Of a stretch of 64,000 bases of DNA, positions 35,550 through 42,874 are shown in pieces. The stretch is from contig OZ245822.1 in assembly GCA_965228545.1 (NCBI GenBank), forward strand, positions 1,736,001 to 1,800,000. Reading direction: 5' to 3'. Position 1 is the first letter of the stretch; the number at the start of each line of letters is the position of its first letter. The DNA is from HXMU1420-13 sp965228545 (GTDB lineage: Bacteria > Bacteroidota > Rhodothermia > Balneolales > Balneolaceae). The notes under the pieces were generated by a model. The model saw only the letters and a program-made list of their open reading frames with translations. It made no database searches and was not told the DNA's origin. Made by a program: the position numbers and the translations under genes.

Positions 35550-36476
35550 ATGTCTCTTTTACTTATTGCCAAAAACCGAGATTTGAATGCGTTAAAGGAA
35601 TCTCTTCTGGAAGTAGATCCTAATCTTGATGTTGAAATCTGGCCTCGTGTGGAACATAAAGAGCGTGTTACTTTTGCGGTGAGTTGGAACCACCCGGAGA
35701 AAGTGCTTCAAAACTATTCAAACTTAAAAGTGGTAAGTAGTCTGGGCGCCGGAGTTGATCATTTACTTAAAGATTCATCCATTGATGAAAATGTAGCTCT
35801 AACGCGTGTGGTAGTCCCATCGTTAAAAGATCAGATGGCAGAATATGTGCTTAATGCTGTTCAGAATTATCGTTTAAATACTTCCAGGTACGTTGATCAG
35901 AAGCGTGAAGGCTTTTGGAGTGCTCACGACTCTGTGCCTAAATCAGAGTGTGTGGTTGGTGTGATGGGCTTGGGGGAAATGGGAATGGAAGTTTGTGAAC
36001 GGTTATTGGTTAATGGTTTTGAGGTTATAGGTTATTCTAAGACTAAAAAAGAAACCGAAGGCATTAATACCTTTTCATCCAAAGAAATTGATGAATTTCT
36101 AGCTCGAACGAATATCTTGGTTTGTTTGCTGCCGCTTACTGAGGAAACCGATGGTATTCTAGATCTTGAATTATTCAAAAAGTTGAAGAAGCCTGCTTAT
36201 CTGATTAATGTGGCAAGAGGTCAGCATTTGATTGAGGAAGATTTGATTTATGCTTTGGATACCGGCGTATTGGAAGGTGCAACACTCGATGTATTTGAAG
36301 AAGAGCCCTTACCGGCGAATCATTTATTTTGGAATCGACCGAAAATTATGATTACTCCACATGTTGCATCCATCACTGATCCTAAAGAAGCGGCCTCCCT
36401 CATCGTAGAAAACTATAAGCGTTCACTTTCGGGTATGGATTTGTTATTTGAAGTAGATCGGGCGAAGGGTTATTGA
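35550..36476 (+). CDS. D-2-hydroxyacid dehydrogenase (GhrA-like)
   Basis: A 308-residue NAD(P)-dependent 2-hydroxyacid dehydrogenase resembling glyoxylate/hydroxypyruvate reductase A. The N-terminal part has NLKVVSSLGAGVDHLLKD. The Rossmann motif is VVGVMGLGEMGMEVCERLLV. The catalytic Arg lies in INVARGQHLIEEDLIYALD, the Glu in LDVFEEEPLP and the His in ITPHVASITDP. The physiological substrate is not determined by sequence. It is a single gene whose last 7 bp overlap the stop of the convergent toxin gene. Confidence 0.92.
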   Translation: MSLLLIAKNRDLNALKESLLEVDPNLDVEIWPRVEHKERVTFAVSWNHPEKVLQNYSNLKVVSSLGAGVDHLLKDSSIDENVALTRVVVPSLKDQMAEYVLNAVQNYRLNTSRYVDQKREGFWSAHDSVPKSECVVGVMGLGEMGMEVCERLLVNGFEVIGYSKTKKETEGINTFSSKEIDEFLARTNILVCLLPLTEETDGILDLELFKKLKKPAYLINVARGQHLIEEDLIYALDTGVLEGATLDVFEEEPLPANHLFWNRPKIMITPHVASITDPKEAASLIVENYKRSLSGMDLLFEVDRAKGY

Positions 36477-36757
36477 TGCAAATCCCTTAGCAAACGGGCA
36501 CTATGGATGATCGTCAGTATTTCGATTTGATTGTCCAGGGTACTATAAATTACTCTGTAAGGATGAACTTGAAATTCTCTAACATTTGGATCATTCTCTT
36601 CAGGAACAATTCGACCAGATAGTGGCTGAGTAGATAATAATTCTACATTTGAAATTAACGTCTCTACAAATCTGAGTGTGTAAACAGGTGAATCTAAGGC
36701 TATATATTCGAATATGGCATCTAGCTGGTCTGAAGCCCGTTTTGACCAGACAATCAT
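36470..36757 (-). CDS. RelE/ParE-family toxin
   Basis: A 95-residue type II toxin of the RelE/ParE fold: IVWSKRASDQLDAIFEYIAL at the start, PLSGRIVPEENDPNVREFQV in the middle and YRVIYSTLDNQIEILTIIHS near the end. It should act on the ribosome/mRNA or gyrase; the ParE-like layout (REF-x-V-x-PYRVIY) is more common for gyrase poisons but this is not decisive. The gene starts within the antitoxin stop region (4-bp overlap), which is normal for a toxin-antitoxin pair. Confidence 0.88.
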   Translation of the reverse strand: MIVWSKRASDQLDAIFEYIALDSPVYTLRFVETLISNVELLSTQPLSGRIVPEENDPNVREFQVHPYRVIYSTLDNQIEILTIIHSARLLRDLHQ

Positions 36758-36948
36758 TTCACATTATACTTAGCTTTTATATCATCATGTGAAACAATAT
36801 TCCCGGAACGGATATCCTCTTTACCTCTCTTAATTGATTCCCGAACATATATAGCGTACATGACATCTTCCCACTCAGCATTTTCATCGAGCTTCTCTGC
36901 CATTTTCTTTACTTCATCTTTGATATTCTCAGCCATCTCTTTTTCCAT
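36754..36948 (-). CDS. Antitoxin of the RelE/ParE-type pair
   Basis: A 64-residue, highly charged helical protein (MAENIKDEVKKMAEKLDENA, then a C-terminal SGNIVSHDDIKAKYNVK). It resembles short antitoxins found ahead of RelE/ParE toxins and lacks an obvious DNA-binding domain. The assignment rests mainly on its position and 4-bp overlap with the toxin gene. It starts only 4 bp after the crcB stop, so the pair appears to be transcribed with ilvE-crcB. Confidence 0.8.
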   Translation of the reverse strand: MEKEMAENIKDEVKKMAEKLDENAEWEDVMYAIYVRESIKRGKEDIRSGNIVSHDDIKAKYNVK

Positions 36949-36952
36949 TTAA

Positions 36953-37345
36953 TTAACTCAATAATCTAGTTAACAAATACCCCAACCAAACGCAAAGTAA
37001 GCCAATCAGAACCTGTCCGCCGGCATTAATGAGTGCGGCAAGCATCTCTCCTTGCTTGCCTAGTAGAAAAGTATCGTTAGCGAAGGTTGAAAAGGTGGTG
37101 AATCCGCCTAATAAACCTACAAACACGAAAAGGCGAAGTTCTACATTCATCCAGGATTTTAGTTCAAATAATCCTGCGAGAAATCCAATCAGCAAACAAC
37201 CGAGTATATTAACCGTAAATATGCCAACCGGAAATTGTTCGGGTTTAACTTGATGCTGAATGGTGACAGATAAAAGATATCTAGAGACGGCGCCTATAAA
37301 CCCGCCGCCGCCAATGGCTAAAATCTTCCAAAAAGTAAGGTACAT
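36953..37345 (-). CDS. crcB: Fluoride ion channel CrcB/Fluc
   Basis: A 130-residue Fluc-type channel with four hydrophobic helices. Conserved features are GGGGFIGAVSRYLLS in TM1, TVNILGCLLIGFLAG in TM2 and GLLGGFTTFSTFANDTFLL in TM3 with the Phe/Thr pore track. It exports fluoride as a dual-topology dimer; only one copy is present. I saw no fluoride riboswitch upstream; it lies 1 bp after ilvE in one operon. Confidence 0.95.
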   Translation of the reverse strand: MYLTFWKILAIGGGGFIGAVSRYLLSVTIQHQVKPEQFPVGIFTVNILGCLLIGFLAGLFELKSWMNVELRLFVFVGLLGGFTTFSTFANDTFLLGKQGEMLAALINAGGQVLIGLLCVWLGYLLTRLLS

Positions 37346-37346
37346 T

Positions 37347-38435
37347 TTAAACGTTTACCGAATGAACCCAACCGTGGCGATCTTCGATTCGTCCGTACTG
37401 AATACCGGTGATTTCATCAAATAAACGCTTGGCAAAATCACCAATTTTACCGGTTCCGATTTCAATTTTTTCACCATTATGCTCAATCAGTCCTACCGGT
37501 GAAATTACAGCTGCCGTTCCAGAACCAAATACTTCTTTCAGCGATCCATTTTTAGAAGCTTCAAATACTTCTGAAATCGAAATTTTGCGTTCTTCTACCT
37601 TAAGGCCCCATTCTTCGGCAAGTGCAGTTACCGATTTTCTCGTTATTCCCGGCAGTACAGACCCTGAGAGTTCCGGTGTGACCAGGGTGTCATCAATTAA
37701 AAAGTGAATATTCATCGTACCCACTTCTTCGATAAACTCGTTGTGATGAGCGTCTAACCAAAGCACTTGTGTGTAGCCTTTTTGGGCAGCTTCGCGTGCC
37801 GGTAAAAAACTCGCCGCGTAATTTCCACTGGTTTTAGCTTCCCCTGTTCCGCCTTTTACCGCACGAACAAACCCATTTGGAGTGGTTAACGAAACGGGAT
37901 TAAATCCTTCGGCGTAATAGGCACCTACCGGACTTGTAATTATGTAATAGCTGTATCTGCTAGAAATACGAGCTGCAAGATAATTCTCGCTGGCAAAAAT
38001 AAACGGCCGAATGTACATGGCTGTACCTGCCGATTGCGGCACCCATTTTTTATCGAGTTTGATGAGCGTTTCAAGTGCCGAAATGAAGGTTTCGTAATCG
38101 GTTTCGGGGATACACATTCTGCGGCAAGAGCGATTAAACCGTGCGTGATGCTCATCCGGACGAAAGATGTTGATCGTCTTGTCATCCACATAAAACGCCT
38201 TCATTCCTTCAAATACAGCCTGACCATAATGAAAAACATTCATTGCCGGCTCTATTTCGATGGTGCCATAGGGTTTAACCTTCGGCTCATTCCAAGCTCC
38301 ATTCTCGAAAACCATTTCGAACATGTGATCACCAAAAAGTCGACCAAATTGTAGGTTCGAAAAATCAACTTCACTGATTCGGCTGTATTCTGCCGGTTCA
38401 ATTTTAATCGGTGTTTTAGTAAGTGTCGCGCTCAT
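37347..38435 (-). CDS. ilvE: Branched-chain amino acid aminotransferase
   Basis: A 362-residue class IV PLP aminotransferase of the long (group II) type, making Leu, Ile and Val from their keto acids. Landmarks are MNVFHYGQAVFEGMKAFYVD, the PLP-Lys region AVKGGTGEAKTSGNYAASFL, and EVGTMNIHFLIDD followed by PELSGSVLPGITRKSVTALA. It is first in a tight ilvE-crcB-antitoxin-toxin unit. No attenuator was evident in the 60 bp upstream. Confidence 0.95.
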   Translation of the reverse strand: MSATLTKTPIKIEPAEYSRISEVDFSNLQFGRLFGDHMFEMVFENGAWNEPKVKPYGTIEIEPAMNVFHYGQAVFEGMKAFYVDDKTINIFRPDEHHARFNRSCRRMCIPETDYETFISALETLIKLDKKWVPQSAGTAMYIRPFIFASENYLAARISSRYSYYIITSPVGAYYAEGFNPVSLTTPNGFVRAVKGGTGEAKTSGNYAASFLPAREAAQKGYTQVLWLDAHHNEFIEEVGTMNIHFLIDDTLVTPELSGSVLPGITRKSVTALAEEWGLKVEERKISISEVFEASKNGSLKEVFGSGTAAVISPVGLIEHNGEKIEIGTGKIGDFAKRLFDEITGIQYGRIEDRHGWVHSVNV

Positions 38436-38501
38436 AATTCTATACTCTTTTTCATGGATTTGGCAGGACCGTTAATATACAATTTTTTGCTCGCTAATTC
38501 A

Positions 38502-41303
38502 TTAGCCGGTGCTCTGCATAGCAGCTGCAATTCCATTAATATTTAAGAAAATCAATTCCATGAGTTCTTGTTTACGTTCTTCATCTTCTGCATCATCCCA
38601 CTGTCGTAATAATTCGCTTTGTAGGATATTTAACGGATAGGTAAACGGATTTCTGAATTTTATGGAGTTTTGGATTACCGGATTATGATCCAGAATGTTC
38701 TCCAATCCCGTAATTTTTGTGATGTTTTTACAGGCTTTCTCAAAGTCATCGGCAATCATGGTGTGGAAACGTTGATTTTCTTCCCGGTTATAAACCAAAG
38801 AAGTAGCTAAATGTGTCCGGGCGATTTCGCGTTGAGAGTTGTTCATCACGGTAAAAAAGAAACTCCACTCTTTCTGCCAGCGACTTATTATTTCTAAAGC
38901 ATCGGGATATCGATCCAGTACCTTTTCTAATCCATCTCCGATGCCATACCAACCCGGCACATTATATCGTAACTGTGTCCATGAAAAAACCCACGGGATG
39001 GCCCGAAGTCCTTCAAAACTTAGCTTTCCACCTTTTCCTCGGGAAACGGGTCGCGATGCAATAGGCAAATTCCCAATGTGCTCGATCGGAGTGTGGCTTA
39101 CGAACCAATCCCAAAATTCTTCATTTTCTTTGAGAGAACGGTAGCTTTGCATCGTCTCGCGAGCCAGATCTTGCATCATATCCCATTCATAATCAGAATC
39201 ACTAAGGTATCCAGGCTTATCTTTTTGAGCCCGTACCGCACCGGCCATAGCATTAACCAGCTGCTCTAAATGGCGATGTGCAATTGCTGGCAATGAATAT
39301 CGGAAGGAAATCACCTCGCCTTGCTCTGTAAAACGGATTCTACCATTATTGGCTACCGGTGGCATTGCAGCAATGGCTTTGTTCGATTGCCCTCCACCTC
39401 GGCCAACGGTTCCACCGGTACCGTGAAATAATCGAAAATCGACATCGTACTCGCGGCACACCATACCCAAATCGTACTGAGCTTTATTAAGAGCCCAGTT
39501 TGCCATCCAATACCCACCGTCTTTATTACTATCAGAGTAACCCAGCATAATTTCTTGGAAATTACCTCGCGCTTTAATTTGCTTACTAAACAACGGATGT
39601 TCGAAAATGTGCGCCATTTGATTGGAGCTTTCTTCCAAATCCTCAATGGTTTCAAATAGCGGAACTACATCCAGTTTGGAATGGATTTCATCGCCCTGAA
39701 TGCTCCACAAGCCTAACTCTTTGGCAATAAGCAATACTTCGAGCATATCACTTACGCCGTGGGTCATACTTATGATGTAACTGCCAAATGAATTTGGATC
39801 GAGCTCCAGCATATCCCGAATTTCCTCAAACACCGACATCACTTTAACTGCCACTTCAGAACGCTTGCTGTTAAATGGGCTTAACGGTCTTGGGTTACTC
39901 AATTCCTGCTCGAGAATCTCGATTTTTTCCTCTTCGGAAAGATCAGCGTAATTGTCGATTACTTTCCCTTTCGTCAACAATTCTGAAACGGTTTCTTCGT
40001 GCAATGCGCTGTGCTGACGTACATCTAAGGAGGTTAGATGGAAACCAAAAGTATTGGCACACACCAGCAAATCATGCAATCTACCCTGCTCACTCAGTCC
40101 TTCTAATCCGTTTTCGATCAGGCTTTTTTTGATAAGCTCCAGATCGTTTACAAAATCTTGCGCCGTGTACTTTTGCCCGATTTTCATCACTTCATCTTTA
40201 TCCAATCCCAACGCTGCCTGCTGTTCGCGGATGTATTGCATCATATGCGTAAGTTTTCGGCGATAGGGCTCCCGCTGATATCGTCTTTCATACAAATCGC
40301 TGAGTGGATTTACCTTCTCTTCGTAACGTAACGATTCACGCAGTTCATCCGAAATATCGGTTTCTTTGTACGAAATACTGAGGTAGCGCCGTAAGTGATC
40401 GAGTTTTTTCAGGTACATGGCAAATACCGTTTTGCGCTGCTCCATCAATGTTCGCCAGGTAACGGACGAGGTCACATTCGGATTACCATCACGATCACTC
40501 CCAATCCACGATCGATATTTTAGAATGATGGGAAGCTCGCCTGAATCGCCATAATATGTTTCCAGAGCAAGGCGAATATCTTTGTAGAGCGTTGGAACTA
40601 CATCCCAAATGGTATGAGTAAAGAAATACATTCCGTTTTCCACTTCATCTTCCACCGACATCCGTTCGGCGCGTACTTCATCGGTCATTATCAGCAATAA
40701 CATCTGATTCACGATTTCGCTTTTCGTGATTTTGGTTTCTTCAACAGTAAGATGTTGATCTCCAAGTTTTGCTATTAATCGACTAATCTCATGCTGCTTA
40801 GTTAGCACACTACGGCGGCGCGCTTCCGTCGGGTGAGCGGTAATAGTGGGTTGAATATCCATCTGCCGAAACACATTTAGCGCTTCATCAAGCGATAAAC
40901 CCGATTCTTTCATTTGATAAACTGCCTGCAGTATACTCTCATTTCTTGGATTTTCAGCCGTTTCGGCGTGTTCCCTGCTTCTGTTAATTCGGCTGATTTC
41001 GTGTTGCTCCAGTGAATTCACCAAATGGAAGAATGTGGTATAAATCCGTAGAAACTCCTTTAATTCTTTTGCGGATGCAGTCTTTACAAAACCTCTCAAT
41101 TCTTCCAAAGCAACTTCATCGCCATTATCCAGAGCATCAATTGCCTTTTGAGGTAGCTCCCCAAGTATTTTGATAAAATCCTCTCCTAAACGTTCGCGAC
41201 AAACAACTTCAAGCAGTTGTGTAAGTGTGGTTATGTTTTTTGCCAGATGTTCATTTATTTCGCTGGCTTCAGCCAATCGGCGTACAGTCTCTACCCAATG
41301 CAT
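38502..41303 (-). CDS. ppc: Phosphoenolpyruvate carboxylase
   Basis: A 933-residue PEP carboxylase, which fixes bicarbonate onto PEP to make oxaloacetate for the TCA cycle. Catalytic motifs are TAHPTEARRRSVLTKQHEIS (active-site His), YRSWIGSDRDGNPNVT, the GYSDSNKDGGYWMANW block and FRLFHGTGGTVGRGGGQSNK. The C-terminus NGIAAAMQSTG is typical. The frame reaches back to a TTG at 41360, but the ATG at 41303 has a purine-rich site upstream and starts at a normal N-terminus (MHWVETVRRLAE). The upstream region contains an 8-copy heptamer array. Confidence 0.96.
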   Translation of the reverse strand: MHWVETVRRLAEASEINEHLAKNITTLTQLLEVVCRERLGEDFIKILGELPQKAIDALDNGDEVALEELRGFVKTASAKELKEFLRIYTTFFHLVNSLEQHEISRINRSREHAETAENPRNESILQAVYQMKESGLSLDEALNVFRQMDIQPTITAHPTEARRRSVLTKQHEISRLIAKLGDQHLTVEETKITKSEIVNQMLLLIMTDEVRAERMSVEDEVENGMYFFTHTIWDVVPTLYKDIRLALETYYGDSGELPIILKYRSWIGSDRDGNPNVTSSVTWRTLMEQRKTVFAMYLKKLDHLRRYLSISYKETDISDELRESLRYEEKVNPLSDLYERRYQREPYRRKLTHMMQYIREQQAALGLDKDEVMKIGQKYTAQDFVNDLELIKKSLIENGLEGLSEQGRLHDLLVCANTFGFHLTSLDVRQHSALHEETVSELLTKGKVIDNYADLSEEEKIEILEQELSNPRPLSPFNSKRSEVAVKVMSVFEEIRDMLELDPNSFGSYIISMTHGVSDMLEVLLIAKELGLWSIQGDEIHSKLDVVPLFETIEDLEESSNQMAHIFEHPLFSKQIKARGNFQEIMLGYSDSNKDGGYWMANWALNKAQYDLGMVCREYDVDFRLFHGTGGTVGRGGGQSNKAIAAMPPVANNGRIRFTEQGEVISFRYSLPAIAHRHLEQLVNAMAGAVRAQKDKPGYLSDSDYEWDMMQDLARETMQSYRSLKENEEFWDWFVSHTPIEHIGNLPIASRPVSRGKGGKLSFEGLRAIPWVFSWTQLRYNVPGWYGIGDGLEKVLDRYPDALEIISRWQKEWSFFFTVMNNSQREIARTHLATSLVYNREENQRFHTMIADDFEKACKNITKITGLENILDHNPVIQNSIKFRNPFTYPLNILQSELLRQWDDAEDEERKQELMELIFLNINGIAAAMQSTG

Positions 41304-41382
41304 ATTATTCTCTATTCTTCGATGTGTTGTAGTGTGAGTGTGATCATCTAATGTAAACAAAAAGTTTGGGGATTATTAGGAT

Positions 41383-41438
41383 ATCAATTATCAATTATCA
41401 ATTATCAATTATCAATTATCAATTATCAATTATCAATT
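41383..41438 (+). repeat. Eight-copy heptamer array ATCAATT
   Basis: Eight perfect, uninterrupted ATCAATT units occupy the space between the divergent ppc and tag genes, ending about 40 bp before the tag start. The unit is close to the TCAATAA/TCAATAT heptads that border VapBC 600 bp away. Confidence 0.95.
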
Positions 41439-41479
41439 AAGGATGTACCTTCTTGTTGTGCTAACCAAAATTGAAAATT

Positions 41480-42052
41480 ATGGATGATACATTAACTCGA
41501 TGCGAATGGGCCGAAGGTACTTTTGAGCAATACATTCAATATCACGATGAAGAATGGGGTGTTCCGGTTCATGACGATAGAAAACATTTCGAGTTTTTGA
41601 TATTAGAAGGAGCCCAGGCCGGGTTAAGCTGGGCAACAATTCTTAAACGCCGTGATGGATACCGGAGAGCTTTTGCTGATTTTGATCCTACAAAAGTTGC
41701 TCGGTTTGATGAAGCCAAAATTCAAGAATTGTTGCAATTTGAGGGGATCATCCGAAATAAATTGAAAGTGCGAGGTGCAGTAACCAATGCCCAAAAGTTT
41801 CTGGAGATACAGCAAGAATTCGGATCCTTTGATGCTTATATCTGGGAATTTGTGGGTGGAAAGCCGATCGTAAATCATTGGCAATCGATGAGTGAAGTTC
41901 CGGCTACTTCCCCCGAATCCGATACCCTAAGCAAAGATCTAAAAAAGCGTGGATTCAAATTTGTAGGCAGCACTATCATGTACGCTCACATGCAAGCCTG
42001 TGGATTGGTGAATGATCATACTATTGATTGTTTTCGATTTGATCAGGTTTGA
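41480..42052 (+). CDS. tag: DNA-3-methyladenine glycosylase I
   Basis: A 190-residue Tag glycosylase that removes 3-methyladenine from DNA in base excision repair. The zinc ligands and active site appear in CEWAEG, YHDEEWGVPVHDDRKHFEFL, EGAQAGLSWATILKRRDGYR and FVGSTIMYAHMQACGLVNDH. A TTG nine bases upstream is in frame but the ATG at 41480 gives the normal N-terminus. The stop codon ends at 42052 and the heptad array that borders VapBC begins in the very next base. Confidence 0.95.
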   Translation: MDDTLTRCEWAEGTFEQYIQYHDEEWGVPVHDDRKHFEFLILEGAQAGLSWATILKRRDGYRRAFADFDPTKVARFDEAKIQELLQFEGIIRNKLKVRGAVTNAQKFLEIQQEFGSFDAYIWEFVGGKPIVNHWQSMSEVPATSPESDTLSKDLKKRGFKFVGSTIMYAHMQACGLVNDHTIDCFRFDQV

Positions 42053-42094
42053 TCAATATTCAATAACCAACAACGAATAATCAAGGATCATCTG
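42053..42094 (+). repeat. Degenerate heptad array (left border of VapBC)
   Basis: Six heptads (TCAATAT, TCAATAA, CCAACAA, CGAATAA, TCAAGGA, TCATCTG) start immediately after the tag stop. ATCAATATTCAATA at 42052-42065 is perfectly inverted at 42857-42870, beyond VapC. Confidence 0.82.
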
Positions 42095-42179
42095 TTTATA
42101 ACCAGATTCTATCGAAAGCGTCTTCTTAACTTTACACTTTTTTCTACACACAGTAATGTGTAATTTTAAATAAAAAGTC

Positions 42180-42380
42180 ATGCCTACAAATCTAGCCATC
42201 GATGATAAGCTAATTAACGAAGCTAAAAGGATCGGAAATCACAAAACTAAGAAAGCCGTAGTCACCGAGGCATTGGAGGAATACATCCAACGCAGAAAAC
42301 AACTGGAAGTGATCGAACTTTTTAATTCCGTCGTTTATGAAGATGATTATGATTACAAAGTTCAACGGAAGAATTCTTGA
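42180..42380 (+). CDS. VapB-type antitoxin
   Basis: A 66-residue antitoxin: a short ribbon-helix-helix-like N-terminus (PTNLAIDDKLINEAKRIGNH, KTKKAVVTEALEEYIQRRKQ) and a flexible acidic tail (VVYEDDYDYKVQ) that would cover the toxin active site. This matches the VapB family that is usually paired with PIN toxins. It overlaps the vapC start by 4 bp and should autoregulate the pair. Confidence 0.9.
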   Translation: MPTNLAIDDKLINEAKRIGNHKTKKAVVTEALEEYIQRRKQLEVIELFNSVVYEDDYDYKVQRKNS

Positions 42381-42778
42381 AAACTATTGTTGATACTAGC
42401 GTTTGGTCGCTTGCATTAAGAAGAGATTCCTCAAAAAACTCTGAAATTAGGGAGAAACTCGAATTCTTTATTTCGAATCATCTCGTTCAGATGATAGGAC
42501 CTATCAGACAAGAATTATTATCAGGTATTCAGCAACCCTTACAATTTGAAAAATTGAAAGCAACTTTGCAGGCTTTCCCTGATTATATCATCAAAACAAG
42601 CGATTTCGAACTTGCAGCTCAATTCTACAATTTGTGCAGAAAAAGTGGAATTCAAGGTTCTAATACTGACTTCTTAATTTGTGCTATAGCCGTACATAAT
42701 GGTTGGCAAATTTTTACTACTGATAATGATTTTCAACTGTTTAATAAAGTCATCCCACTTACTTTAGTAGAGATTTAA
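42377..42778 (+). CDS. VapC-type PIN-domain ribonuclease toxin
   Basis: A 133-residue PIN nuclease. The acidic active-site residues are visible in IVDTSVWSLALRR, the Glu in GPIRQELLSGI, the Asp in SNTDFLICAIAVHN and the last Asp in FTTDNDFQLF. VapC toxins cleave tRNA or rRNA. The start is TTG, embedded in the antitoxin stop (TTGA), so its translation is coupled to VapB. The pair is AT-rich and bracketed by inverted heptad arrays between the convergent tag and DUF5916 genes. Confidence 0.92.
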   Translation: MKTIVDTSVWSLALRRDSSKNSEIREKLEFFISNHLVQMIGPIRQELLSGIQQPLQFEKLKATLQAFPDYIIKTSDFELAAQFYNLCRKSGIQGSNTDFLICAIAVHNGWQIFTTDNDFQLFNKVIPLTLVEI

Positions 42779-42827
42779 TGAACACTCTATATTCAACAAG
42801 TGCTATAGGCATCCTGTGGAAGAGTTA

Positions 42828-42869
42828 TGAGTGGATACTGAATATTAAATGTTGTCTATTGAATATTGA
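42828..42869 (-). repeat. Degenerate heptad array (right border of VapBC)
   Basis: Read on the minus strand this is TCAATAT, TCAATAG, ACAACAT, TTAATAT, TCAGTAT, CCACTCA, the inverted counterpart of the array at 42053-42094. It ends 5 bp from the DUF5916 gene's stop codon. Confidence 0.82.
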
Positions 42870-42874
42870 TACCG

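Noticed and set aside
36470..36948. ParE-type toxin-antitoxin pair as a fourth repeat-bounded cassette
   Set aside because: I found no inverted short-period repeats on its flanks; it is tightly joined to crcB on one side and overlaps the dehydrogenase stop on the other.
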